Source of the DNA: Hyperoplus lanceolatus
Taxonomy: Eukaryota > Chordata > Actinopteri > Uranoscopiformes > Ammodytidae
Direction of reading: 5' to 3'
NCBI GenBank assembly: GCA_026929865.2
Contig: CM049402.1
Location: forward strand, 13,304,001-13,368,000
DNA length: 64,000 bases
A program made the translations under genes and the position numbers. Shown here in pieces: positions 54,022 through 64,000 of the stretch; the stretch's first letter is position 1; the number at the start of each line of letters is the position of its first letter. A model generated the notes under the pieces. The model ran no database searches and was not told the DNA's origin. It worked only from the letters and a program-made list of their open reading frames with translations.

Positions 54022-56932
54022 ATGAGCCGAGCACGATCCCTCTGAGACGTGAAACATCCCAGCCATCTGCCGCTCGCAGTCAAGCCTCCCCAACCAGGAG
54101 AGAATGGGAAAAAAGTCTGCAAAAGTAACAAAAGAGTAAAAAAAAGTGAAAGAGGGGACAAAGAACGGAAGGAGAAAAAGTGAGGAAGAAATGAATGGAG
54201 GACAAGCCCAATTACCTTTTTTTTTAAGGTATTGACCTTTTGGCTGAGTGACTCAGTATTCAGTTTTTTTGCACACATGAATGCGCTAAGCGCGCGTGTT
54301 GTTGGGTTTGTAAAGTATGTAGTGTCAGCTCTGACATGATGCGCGACCTAAACCACTGACTCAAAGGTAAAATGTTGAGTTTCATCAAATGGCAAAATTT
54401 AAGGACTTTTTTTTTTTACTAAACATATGAATAAAATAAAAGGAAAATATTTCTTGGGATAAAAATATACAGAAGTTTATATGAGAAATATTTGGTAGGT
54501 TTCCTTTTTGATTTCTAACATATATTCCTCAGAAGACTTTATCACATTCATGTGAAGGCCATCTTGTTTTAAAGGAGGTGAGGTGAAGCATACAATTCTT
54601 CACTTCCTACAGTGCATTCCTCGTGAAAATAAAAATGTGAAAAATACATTCTCAGTATTGTTAACAGTATATTTCACATATTCCACTACGTATATGTACT
54701 GTACTAAACACAGTAACATGTATTTTGTCTATGTGCATTGGAAAGCCATGCACACCTTTTTCTTCGACAACTCTGCAGACTGCTTTTTGGTCATTTGAAT
54801 ATTTCCGTCCCAGGAAGAGTGTTGAGAGTGAAAGCTAATAGTGGATCTTTGTCACTTAAACTTTACATTCTACCAGACTGACCCCTTATTGAGTGTCATT
54901 TTCCACCCAGAAGGAGAAACAAGGGGGTAGTGCGTGGACTGACCTTATGAGATGTGGAATTGCAATTTGCCACAGTGGGCACCTCGACACATACAAATGA
55001 GGAATGGGACTAAAAATGCCAATCCCTTAGAGTCGGCTAGCTGGAGGTTATTTCTATGTAAAAGGAACATGACATAACCAACCTTGCAAATGTGTCTGAT
55101 GGCTTTGTTATGAAAGGACTGTGCTAGTGGAAGACTTATATTCACTATATGCTTTTCAGCCCACACAGTATGTCAGACCACTGGGTCACTGGAAGGCTTT
55201 ACAGGTATTACTGCTTTGTGATAGGATGTTCATTCAAAATATTTTTTCATGACAACAATGACAAATCAAGGAGGTAACCAGACGTTTGGGTTTTGGCCTG
55301 TAGGCTATCGACTGTCAGCAACAAATTAAAGCTTCAGCGACAAGCTAATACATCACTTCAGGCTTAGAAACTGGAAAAAAAATGAAAGGGGGAAAAAGAA
55401 AACTTAAAAAAAACTCAGACATTTGACATATAGGCAAGTTGTTGATACTTACACAAACATTCCCACAAGCCACTGCAATATAATTACATGTTCTGTAGTC
55501 AGATTCAAGTTTTAACAAACTGTAAATAAAGATCTGCATAATATTAACCAAAAATCAACATCATAAACATTACCAAACAAAATGATCCACATATTTCCCC
55601 TGTTTTACGCTGTGTTTGTGCAAGTAATATAGTTATTTGAACTGGAGCCGCGTGAACTGTCAGGATGAATAAACTGAAGAGAGCTGTGCTTCAGCGCCAG
55701 AAGGAGCAAGTACTTGAAAGTTTCACTTGAACAAACTTTGAGTGACTTCATGTTTTTTAAGGTTATTTGTATGCATGTCTTGGTGTAAGCAGAGACCAGA
55801 TGAATTAATGTCATTCTTCGTGTTCTGGCATTGAAAGCTGAGGCGTCTTTAAAAACTTTAACTTCAAACGTTATTCAACAAGAGACATTGCACCTTAAGC
55901 GTTCCTTCTTTACATCCAAAATGCAGCCAAAAGTTTTGTGTATATTTTTCCTCTCCCCAAGGTTATTAGGACATACAGATCTAATTCACAGGGGGAACAT
56001 TTTCTTGTTTGGTAAAAGCTTCAAAAAGATTTAGGCCATGGGTGTGATTTTGCCACCATATAAGGTATTAACAAAAAAAGGTTTGTGGAAGATTGAAAAA
56101 TTATATTTGTATTGATACATCTGTGTATATTGTCGTTGTCGGAAGGGGTGAGGTTGCCAGTGTGTGCCCACTTGGCTGAAGTGCTGAATAACAACTGCTA
56201 GACATCCTTTGGTTCCTTTTGATAAGCCGCCATGGCCAAACATTACAGTGTCTAACCTGTCAATGACATACCACGGATTGCTATTGATTGGCACTGTTAT
56301 TGCTGCTGGCTAAATTCATTACAGGATCAACCAAGGTTGTCTGAGACGGGCATAGAGGTGGAAGCTTCTCAAAACACCTGAAAGGTTAAAAGACTAAATA
56401 AAATAAAAACACCTTTTCAAGGCTCGGAGCTCTGAATATAAGGAACTTGGAAAGAAGGAAAGCAAGATGATATTTTGTCAAATCATTTTGCCTTCAAGCA
56501 AAAAACAGGGTCAGAGATTGGATAGAATTATCTGTTAACTTTTCTTTCATTTCAGATATGATCACATCTGCTATGGCGCTATATAAAATGATCCCAGCCA
56601 AGGTTGAGCTGGATGAATGGTCGGCAAACACAATTGTCTTTTATTTTTCTTGCAGTGTGTTTTTTTTTCTTGTGAATGTTTCTAGTGGTTAATCATACAT
56701 CTTTTACTCAGTGTGCAGCCTTTCTGTTTCCTATATGTGGGCGAGACACATGTTGAGACACGGGAAAAGTTCAACCCTTAAACTTTTTCAGTGATGAACT
56801 TGCTATAATCTGCAATAACCCAAAGATATTTGAACAAATGGTATGTTAGTTGAAAAGTACATGTTAGAGAAAATTCCAAATTGTTCATGAGGGCCTTCTT
56901 GTCTTCCCTGCATTTCACAACATTTGGTGCAC
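54022..56932. other. Intergenic/intronic DNA, no gene seen
   Basis: AT-rich unique sequence with A and T runs. No recognisable gene. Confidence 0.6.
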
Positions 56933-57260
56933 TTAAAGCTATAGTGTGTGACTTTTGTCGCCCCAATGAGGAATTCTGAGTTATAACGACTACACTGTCT
57001 GTGCATCTTCATGAGGTAAGCCTTTCGCAGGGATCACACGGAGAACGTGAACCATCTGCTGTACATCCAGGTTTTTTCTTAGTTGTGGAATCGACAACTG
57101 AAACATTTCTTAGGCTCTTCTTGAGAGCTGTCGTACTGAGAAATACAGATACATTTTGTGGAGCTGATAGGCTTGATCAACTTTGTGTCAACTCATTTGG
57201 CAATGGATTGGATGCAACCCTCATTAACTTATATATAAAAGTAATTCACTATAGCTTTAA
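56933..57260. mobile_element. MITE with TTAAAGCTATAGTG ends
   Basis: The left end ttaaagctatagtgtgtgac and the right end (inward) ttaaagctatagtgaattac form inverted repeats of about 23 bp with four mismatches. The element is 328 bp and non-coding in origin, and it belongs to a short repeat type common in fish (with internal words gggatcacacggaga, gtggaatcgacaactgaaac, ctgagaaatacagat). Both ends lie in a TTAA, so the target could be TTAA, or the TTAA may be part of the element. The 124-codon open frame across it is incidental. Confidence 0.7.
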
Positions 57261-60200
57261 ATTATACCTACAAGACAAAGATCCTTGTGTCTGTATTTTC
57301 ATGTGCTGGACTTGCCGTGCTTCCCCCTCTCTGTTGTCCATTGATCCATTTTGTAATTTTCACCGCGTCATGTGAAAGTCTGTCGATGGGAGTAATGTGG
57401 CCAAACACTTTGGACAAATGAAATCAGAGACAGCAGCCACATCTCTATTCCTAATCTGCTACTTTATATTGATAGATATAAACCCCTCTCCTGGACTTCA
57501 TTTGTTCTTCTACCCATTAATCCACAGCTAGGCATTCTCCATCCAGGGGCTTATAGCTCTCTATTCTTTCCTTCCTAGTTGGAGATTGGGAACACCATAG
57601 GGGGGCCCACGGAAGATCCGGCAGAATACCAATTGACCACACCAGGGGGGGAGAGAGCAGGATGAGGGATCTCGATTATAGATTTCACTTGAAACATTTC
57701 TTTTTTTTTTTCTTTTTTTTCTGAGACCTGGTGAGAGCTGAAGGAGAAATAGGGGAGAGAAGAGGGACTAGCCAATATTAAAGGTATAGCAATGGCAACA
57801 TCAGCGCCGGTTACTTACTGATTTTTTTAAATAGCATGCATCCCAGACGCCCCGACTGAACTTTTTTTTTTTTTACAAATCACGATCCTGACGCCTAAAA
57901 GTACATGCGCGAAAAAGGAAAGGAGTGAATTGCTTTTCAAAGACGATTCCTACTAGTGTTCTGTGTGCAATGATTGGCCCGTGTAGGTACAAGGAATGTC
58001 AGCAGAGATGAGAGAGGTAGCATTAAAAAAAATGGAGGAGGGCGAGGAGGGGATTGGAATAGCTTCATTCATCATAAGGTTGACTGCGATTTCTCCCGCC
58101 TTTGTGATTCCGGCATGATCTGGGAGGATTTAGTTTGGAAGGTCTACAGCCCTTCGAGACAAAACTGTACAAATTGAGTTTGATAGTTACCGACACTTAT
58201 ATTCTGCCCCCTGGATCTATATCCTGCTGCAATTTGAACCTTGTTGCATCTGTATTGACTTTGGCTGTGTGTGTACATTTTATATACGTTTAGAACAGCA
58301 GCCCTTTGTTCAGTCTTACACCTCTTCTCCTCTAACCTCCTTGTGTGTGTTGTTCTATCGCAGACAGTGAAGATTAAAAAAGGAGATAATTAGCTTTTAA
58401 CACCATTTCAATGCAGTGGAATCAGAGTCTTAACACACTTTCAACATCGATGAATACCCTACCTACCCTACAAAACCAGGGTAGGTTTCGCATCAAGTTG
58501 GACATCTTAAGAGTTTAAATGGATGTTTGATTAATTGCTCTAAAAACAGCAGCGTCTCTTTGTTTGTTGCTTTTACCATTTGATATTCCCCCGTGAACCA
58601 TATTTATATATTCCCTCTGGTATAACTTGATCTTGAACACATTCCTATTTTTCAACTTCAATTTAGTCTAACAGTGCTCGGTGAAAAAATACCCTCTGTC
58701 GCGTTCTGAATGCAGACCACACGTGTAAAGGGAAAGAGGATATATTTAGATCCTTTTGATATTTGCCAACACATTTTGAAGTTACCGTGATTTCATCCCA
58801 GGCTTTCCAGTCCAAGGGGGGAAAGAAAGCCATCGCACTGTAAGTTGCTGAAATATTGTGTGCCGCTTCATGACAAACCAACACTTTGTATCGTATTGGA
58901 TAAAAAAATATTTTGCCCATAGATGCAATCATGCGGGCGGATAAAGCAGCTGTATATGCCTGTGTGCCCCCGCAGGCCATGAGGAGCAGAGTGCTGGCCC
59001 ATGCAGGCTGGGGGTCGGCACGGCGGGATCGATGCTGATCGCTGTAGCTTCCCCTCTGTCAGTCACTGAGCATGTTATCTGCTCCCGTCCTTCACTCAAT
59101 CACCCATTCACTTATTCACTCATTCGATTGCTCATCCCCTCATGCACTGCAGCAGCAGCCAGAGAAAGGCCCCCTCTCTCAGTCCCAACCGTTTCTTTCT
59201 TGCAAAATGTCAACACTGCCCCCTTATGGTCAGACTAATCTAGTCTCGATAGTCTCCTGGACCAAGGATGATGTTTCTCCCCCACACGCACACTCTTGAA
59301 AAATGACTGCACCCAACAATTTCTGACACTCACTCCTGTCTCATTGATTTATAAATCTTCTCTGGCTTAGTTTTTAGTTATTTGTTTTATTCTTTGAGAA
59401 ACCGCAGATCAAGGTTGAAGGTTGATGTACTTTTGCTTGGCCCGAGTTGGTGCTATATCTCTGAACTGAATCACTGCCACTCAGAGCTTGTTACTGAGGC
59501 ACACAAACCATTTTTACAAGTGCTGGGCAAGGGGAGGGGGGGAGGGTCGCAGTGAAATAGTGCTTGTGGGGAGAGAGAGAGAGAGAGAGATGGGTGGCCG
59601 GACCTGGAGAGTCCCTGGGGGGAGGGTAATTATCCGTTATGATCACAAGGAGACGACATGAGTCCGCGGTGTGACAGCCTCTGTTATTGTGACCGCCGAG
59701 GAAGAAAGAGCAAGAGGCGAAAAGGGATGATTAAAAGAATGTCTGTCCTCCTTGTGTCTTTGGAAGGAAGAAGTATGACACCCGGGTGGTTTCTAAGGAT
59801 GTGCCACGACAGCAGAGTGGGGAGAAAAAAGGCTCGGAGAGGGATGGACATGAGAGAAAAAAAGAGTGTCCTAAGGGGGGGGGGGGGGTGTCGATGACGA
59901 AATGTGTGAGGCCCCCCTCAAGCCCCTCCTCCCCCCCACACTTTGTTGCTTGGAGACATTTGGAGAACATGCAAATGAGCAGGAAAAAACAGAGGGACCA
60001 CACAATTGTATAAACAGTTACACAAATACAGCTGCCACAAAAGCCACACAGAGCCGTGTGGTTAAATGGTTGATTATGATAACAACTGATCATTTCACGG
60101 CGGCATTAATCTAATGTATGCACAGCACGCAATGTGACACATTTGAGTAATTTGAATAATTAAAGTTGAAACACATTTTTCAAGCATAACATGGAGAATA

Positions 60201-61376
60201 ATGTATCAGAGAAAGGTCTCCGCCTTCCTCGGTTTTTTTCCAGAAGCCGACAGTTTCTCAAAGAAAAATAAAGTGGACAGAGCTCAGAGACTCGTAAGTT
60301 GATGTGGTCATTTTCCCAGTCGCCGCATCCCATGCCAGCTGTAATTATCGTTAGCCATTCACCAGTTGAACGCTGGACATTTTTAATTAGACTACAAAAT
60401 GTCAGCGTTCCCCCCTTACAAAGGCTTAATGGGATTTGGGTGTTGTAGGCTCCCAGTGAGTTCTACTGACACTCTCGTATAGTTCCATAACAAGCCACAG
60501 AGAAGATTGAGGATGGTTTATTCATTTTCGGTTCACTTTATGGTCAGTTGTTTTCATCTCAGCCCTTAAAGCCTTTTCTCTTGTTTATGCCACCCTAAAA
60601 ATAAACATGAAACACTGGTTTTGAAGCGTGAAGAAAAAAGCCTGCGATGCAATATAAATCAGACTGGGAGAAGGAGAAAGAACTGTATCTACAGAGTTTT
60701 TTTTCTTTCTTTTTTTTCTCAAACGTGATGAATTAGAAATGTGTGGGAGTCTCAATACGCGGGGCCTCACAATTCCCATGCTAATAGCCCGAACGTGTAG
60801 GGAGAGAGCAATCTTAGTCCAGATTTTTAAGCATTTCATCTGCAATGTTTGTTGTCTTTGTTTCTATCCCTTGATTTCCATGTAACCCATAATCTTCTAT
60901 GATGAACATACGCCTATGGAAAATCTCATTCAAAAAACATAACTAGAAGACAGCGAGCGCAAAGATAAAAATCCAATCGTAGGAAAATGGTGCGTGGGTG
61001 GAATTCATAGTGTGTGTATACAGGTGTTGACTAGATTCAGAAGCCGTTAAATAGCTATGAGTGATGCAGATACATGCAACAGATATCGGTTCCATATACT
61101 GATATCATTAACAGTGTATTGTGTTATCACGCTTTACTACAAACACATTTGGTTTCTCCGACTATTATTTTTGAAGACATATGGCTCAATTGAGAATTCA
61201 GCAACAAACACAACACAACGCAAAAGACTAAACAAAAATAATATGAGTTTATTTCTTGTATTAAAGATTTGCTTTGATAAACTGAATTATAATATTTTGT
61301 TGTAGGAGAAGAGTCTAAAGAGAAACTTCGTAATGCAAGCCGTAAAGATTTTTTTAACATATTGACTACAAGTAAA
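57261..61376. other. Intergenic/intronic DNA, no gene seen
   Basis: Contains poly-T and poly-A runs, GA repeats at 59,573-59,590, and G runs at 59,529-59,545 and 59,873-59,888. A stretch from about 57,780 (attaaaggtatagcaatggc) may be the left end of another short element whose right end I cannot find. At 59.94-59.98 kb a ctttgttgc SOX-like word lies 20 bp from an ATGCAAAT octamer (59,969-59,976). No host gene recognised. Confidence 0.5.
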
Positions 61377-61842
61377 TTAAAGGTGGAGTAAGCGATATAT
61401 TTGTGATAATATAAGTGTTAAATCGCTCTTTATTCATACAGTGATCACTTATACAGTGTGCGCGTTTCATAAAGTCGATCTCTAAGTCACCCGCTCTGCA
61501 TGTAATCGGCAAAATAAACTTTTCTGTGAACCCACTACTGGTATCCAATCAGAAGAGAGAACACTACAAACCGGCACTCACTGTCGGTGCACGTGCAGAG
61601 CAACAGATGGGTTTATGTGTATGCGCCTACAATGGCGGAGCAGGTAAAATCCTTCCCAATGTCTGTTTTGATTGTTTTTATCATGTTTTATCACACTTAC
61701 GGATATGAGATGATGGTAGATAACTCGCTTCTAAGACCGCAGTGCATTAATGTGGTGACGTGGGGACGAGGGAGGGTGCTGCTAACTGCAGTAACTGACA
61801 GGAAGTTAGCTAAAATAACCATTCCGCTTGCTGAACCTTTAA
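61377..61842. mobile_element. MITE with TTAAAGGTGGAGTAAGCG ends
   Basis: The left end is ttaaaggtggagtaagcga; the right end read inward is ttaaaggttcagcaagcgga. The inverted repeats are about 20 bp with four or five differences. The element is 466 bp with no transposase. It belongs to a short fish repeat type related in its terminal TTAAAGGTGGAGT word to the fragment at 42.15 kb. The overlapping 117-codon frame is incidental. Confidence 0.68.
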
Positions 61843-62162
61843 GGAACACATCTGTTTTCATACAATTTTGGTTATTTGTTATTTTTAACAAATACATGCT
61901 GTTTAAAGTAGACCCACCAGACCAGTTGGAGTTGAAGTAATCCATGCAAAACATTTAAACAATTGGCCTTAATGCAGACTCAGATTATATTTGTATGTAC
62001 ACCAGCAACTGATACTTATATCATAGAGTCCCTAGTAAAAATTTAAAAAATACATTTTAAAATTTGTACAAACCATTATGACAAACCTGCTGTGTATGCC
62101 ATTGGGCACTCAACACTGGTCCCAGACTGTTGAACCTTTAAAAGGTAATCCATAGATTGATA
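61843..62162. other. Unique spacer between two MITEs
   Basis: About 320 bp of AT-rich sequence. Nothing recognised. Confidence 0.6.
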
Positions 62163-62691
62163 TTAAAGAGATCCTATTATACTACTTTTCTGGTCTTAAT
62201 TTCTTGTTAAAAACTGCTATAGAGCAACCTGACATGAATCACATCACAAAAAACTATGTAGATTTTCGGGACACTCTTCCTCTTACCCTAGCGAGCACAG
62301 CAGTCTCTCTCTACACACTGCTTTGAGCTTCTCCGCCCCTCCCCCCCTGCTGCAAACCCCACTCCGTTGTGATTGGTTACCTTCCTTCCTGCAGCGGGAG
62401 ATTTTCAGGAAGGTCAGGGCATGCAGCCGGAGCTTGCCTGAGCAGCATTACCATACATGGAAACATCCGGGTATGTGACTCACGAAACCCGGAAATTTGA
62501 ACAAGTTATTTCTCGACCGGCTGCCATAGTGTTTAGTGCTCTGCATAGCCACCCCAGACGGTCAGCAGGGAATACGTCGAAATGCATGTACGTAATTATT
62601 TGATACGCTAGTATGGTTAAACATGACTATAAATCATTATAACAACGTTTATAGGTCATAAAAGTCGAAAAGTATCATAGATCATCTTTAA
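62163..62691. mobile_element. MITE with TTAAAGAGATCCTATTATAC ends
   Basis: The left end ttaaagagatcctattatac, then tacttttctggtctt, pairs with the right end (inward) ttaaagatgatctatgatac, then ttttcgacttttatgacc, giving imperfect inverted repeats of about 35 bp. Length 529 bp, non-coding. The GC-richer middle (ctccgcccctccccccctgc, gtgattggttacc, gaaacccggaaattt) fits a common fish element whose ends read TTAAAGGGACCCTATTATGC. No transposase. Confidence 0.68.
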
Positions 62692-64000
62692 CAATTTGTC
62701 TGGTGACATTGTTTAATGTGAAATACTCAAAGTGATGATGAACCCACAGAGAATTATCACACCACTCAACTCAATGTATCTTACTGTTTTTGTTTTATGG
62801 CCCAGAACTTTAGCAATTTGGTCCAGTCTCACTATGTTATCTGACTCGCCTCCAGACACAGCTAGTTGTTTTCAGCAGGAACAAAAAGACTCTGATAAAG
62901 CAATTTTATGCTATGGTGAACATAGCAGAGCATGAGGCAACAAGATATTTCCCTCAGTAGATTGATAGGACCAAAAAAAAAAAGAAGCTGAGTAAATATT
63001 GGACATTCATCAGGTGCACAGAACCATGGTATTTATGATTTCTGATCTTGGATTTCCGCTCGTCTTCGCACATGGATGTTTAAATAGGCATCTGTTTGCT
63101 ATATTAACTCAAGTGGTCAAAAAATATAATTGTGCGATATTAACTGAATTGTGTTAGTTTGTCTTAAACCAGACTTTTAAAATACATTTAAACATGTTAG
63201 TCAGACTAACATCGCACTGGATCCAATATGATAGCCGGATAATGTGATTGGGAGTTAATATTAACTGGCATTGGTGCTCTGTGCATAGCAGTGTTATCAA
63301 CTCTTAAGTATTGAGTGTGAGACTCACAAAATGGAGTTGGATCTCACGCATGCACTCCAGCAGTGTGGGAACCATGTCAAAGTTGGTTTTAAGTTGGATT
63401 TTGTAAAACTCAAGGTTAGACGACAGCGCTGATGAACATCTGCTATAACCATGGTCCGGCTTAACTGTGCATGTAAACATACTGCATGTTTTATTGTTCT
63501 TCTGTTAAACGTTAGCCTGTTTTTATAGGAGATGCATTGCTGGATTTATTTTAGCCCTAACGTTGCTAGGCTAGCAAGTTATATTCCTCTTAAAGTATAG
63601 TGTTGTGGAGTTAGTCAGTACCAAAGGTGTGCTGTTAACCAAGTGTGACCCCATAAAGTTTTCAGCTCGTCTTTTTACATGATCTGCATCAATAAAATAA
63701 ATATATGGAGGATTTCTCAACACAAGTGAGCTTAGGTTCAAGTCTATACCGCAGACATGAAGCAGGCAGACCGATGTCTCAGCCGGCCAAGGCCGTGTCA
63801 GAGAATGTTGTGTTAGAGGATGACTCACCAATAGACAGTTTCAAAATATTAACATTCAGAGAGAAATATTTTCTTTGCTTAAAGTTACATCTTGCAGAAA
63901 ACTTGATTGTACAGTTGTGAAGACAACAAAGTCAGGAATGCTTACAACCAACCTATAATTAAAATGTTCTTTTACAAGAAACACAAAGGTGAAATTAAAG
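62692..64000. other. Unique or repeat-derived DNA, no gene seen
   Basis: A short perfect hairpin (atgttagt-cag-actaacat) lies at 63,194-63,212. The 63.16-63.50 kb part, with gcatgtaaacatactgcatg and ataatgtgattgggagttaa, resembles old short interspersed elements, but no ends could be paired. No gene recognised. Confidence 0.5.

Noticed and set aside
56933-57375. 124-codon plus-strand frame considered as a gene
   Set aside because: It lies almost entirely inside a MITE with matching inverted ends.
58663-58980. 105-codon minus-strand frame considered as a gene
   Set aside because: No recognisable domain, splice context or conservation evidence.

Overview
The window looks like non-coding euchromatin from a ray-finned (probably percomorph) fish genome: a large intergenic desert or part of one or more very long introns. 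Support for a teleost comes from the mobile-element mix. It holds a 5'-truncated L2/Maui-type LINE, an RTE/Rex3-like LINE remnant, two Tc1-like DNA transposons, a hAT-like element with accGTACC subterminal repeats, several TTAAA(G)-ended MITEs of kinds common in fish, and very long (CA)n/(TA)n microsatellites. I recognise no complete host protein gene, tRNA, rRNA, snRNA, CRISPR array or operon. Most open reading frames are translations of microsatellites or chance frames.

Layout. 1-1.3 kb: a 97-bp (GT)n tract, two abutting perfect AT palindromes and a small promoter-like CpG-bearing patch. 1.3-23.5 kb: unique AT-rich DNA with (TA)n/(GT)n tracts, a fold-back repeat and an RFX-type X-box near 19.3-19.7 kb, and one weak exon-like segment at 13.9 kb. 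23.49-24.88 kb: a complete-ended, coding-dead hAT-like element with an exact 8-bp target duplication. 25.7-28.4 kb: long (CA)n, then a CA/GT fold-back microsatellite. 34.26-34.52 kb: Rex3-like remnant. 37.36-38.85 kb: full-length but broken Tc1-like element. 39.8 and 41.4 kb: (TA)n and a long (GT)n. 42-44.5 kb: MITE-like inverted repeat, LINE tail, and a repeat carrying a perfect oestrogen-response-element palindrome. 44.95-45.17 kb: a segment that could be a short terminal exon on the minus strand or a conserved X-box element. 46.08-47.61 kb: L2 LINE with an open reverse transcriptase frame. 49.59-50.45 kb: young, internally deleted Tc1-like element with ~288-bp terminal inverted repeats. 51-64 kb: GA/GT/G-rich simple repeats, a strong G-quadruplex candidate and three more MITEs.

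No genes here work together as a pathway. The functional content, if any, is probably distal regulatory DNA; that is inference, because conservation cannot be tested from one sequence. I found no convincing novel system. The items most worth checking are the candidate exon/X-box at 45 kb, the fold-back structures, the internally deleted Tc1 derivative that keeps an open frame joining both transposase ends, and the exact ERE inside a repeat.
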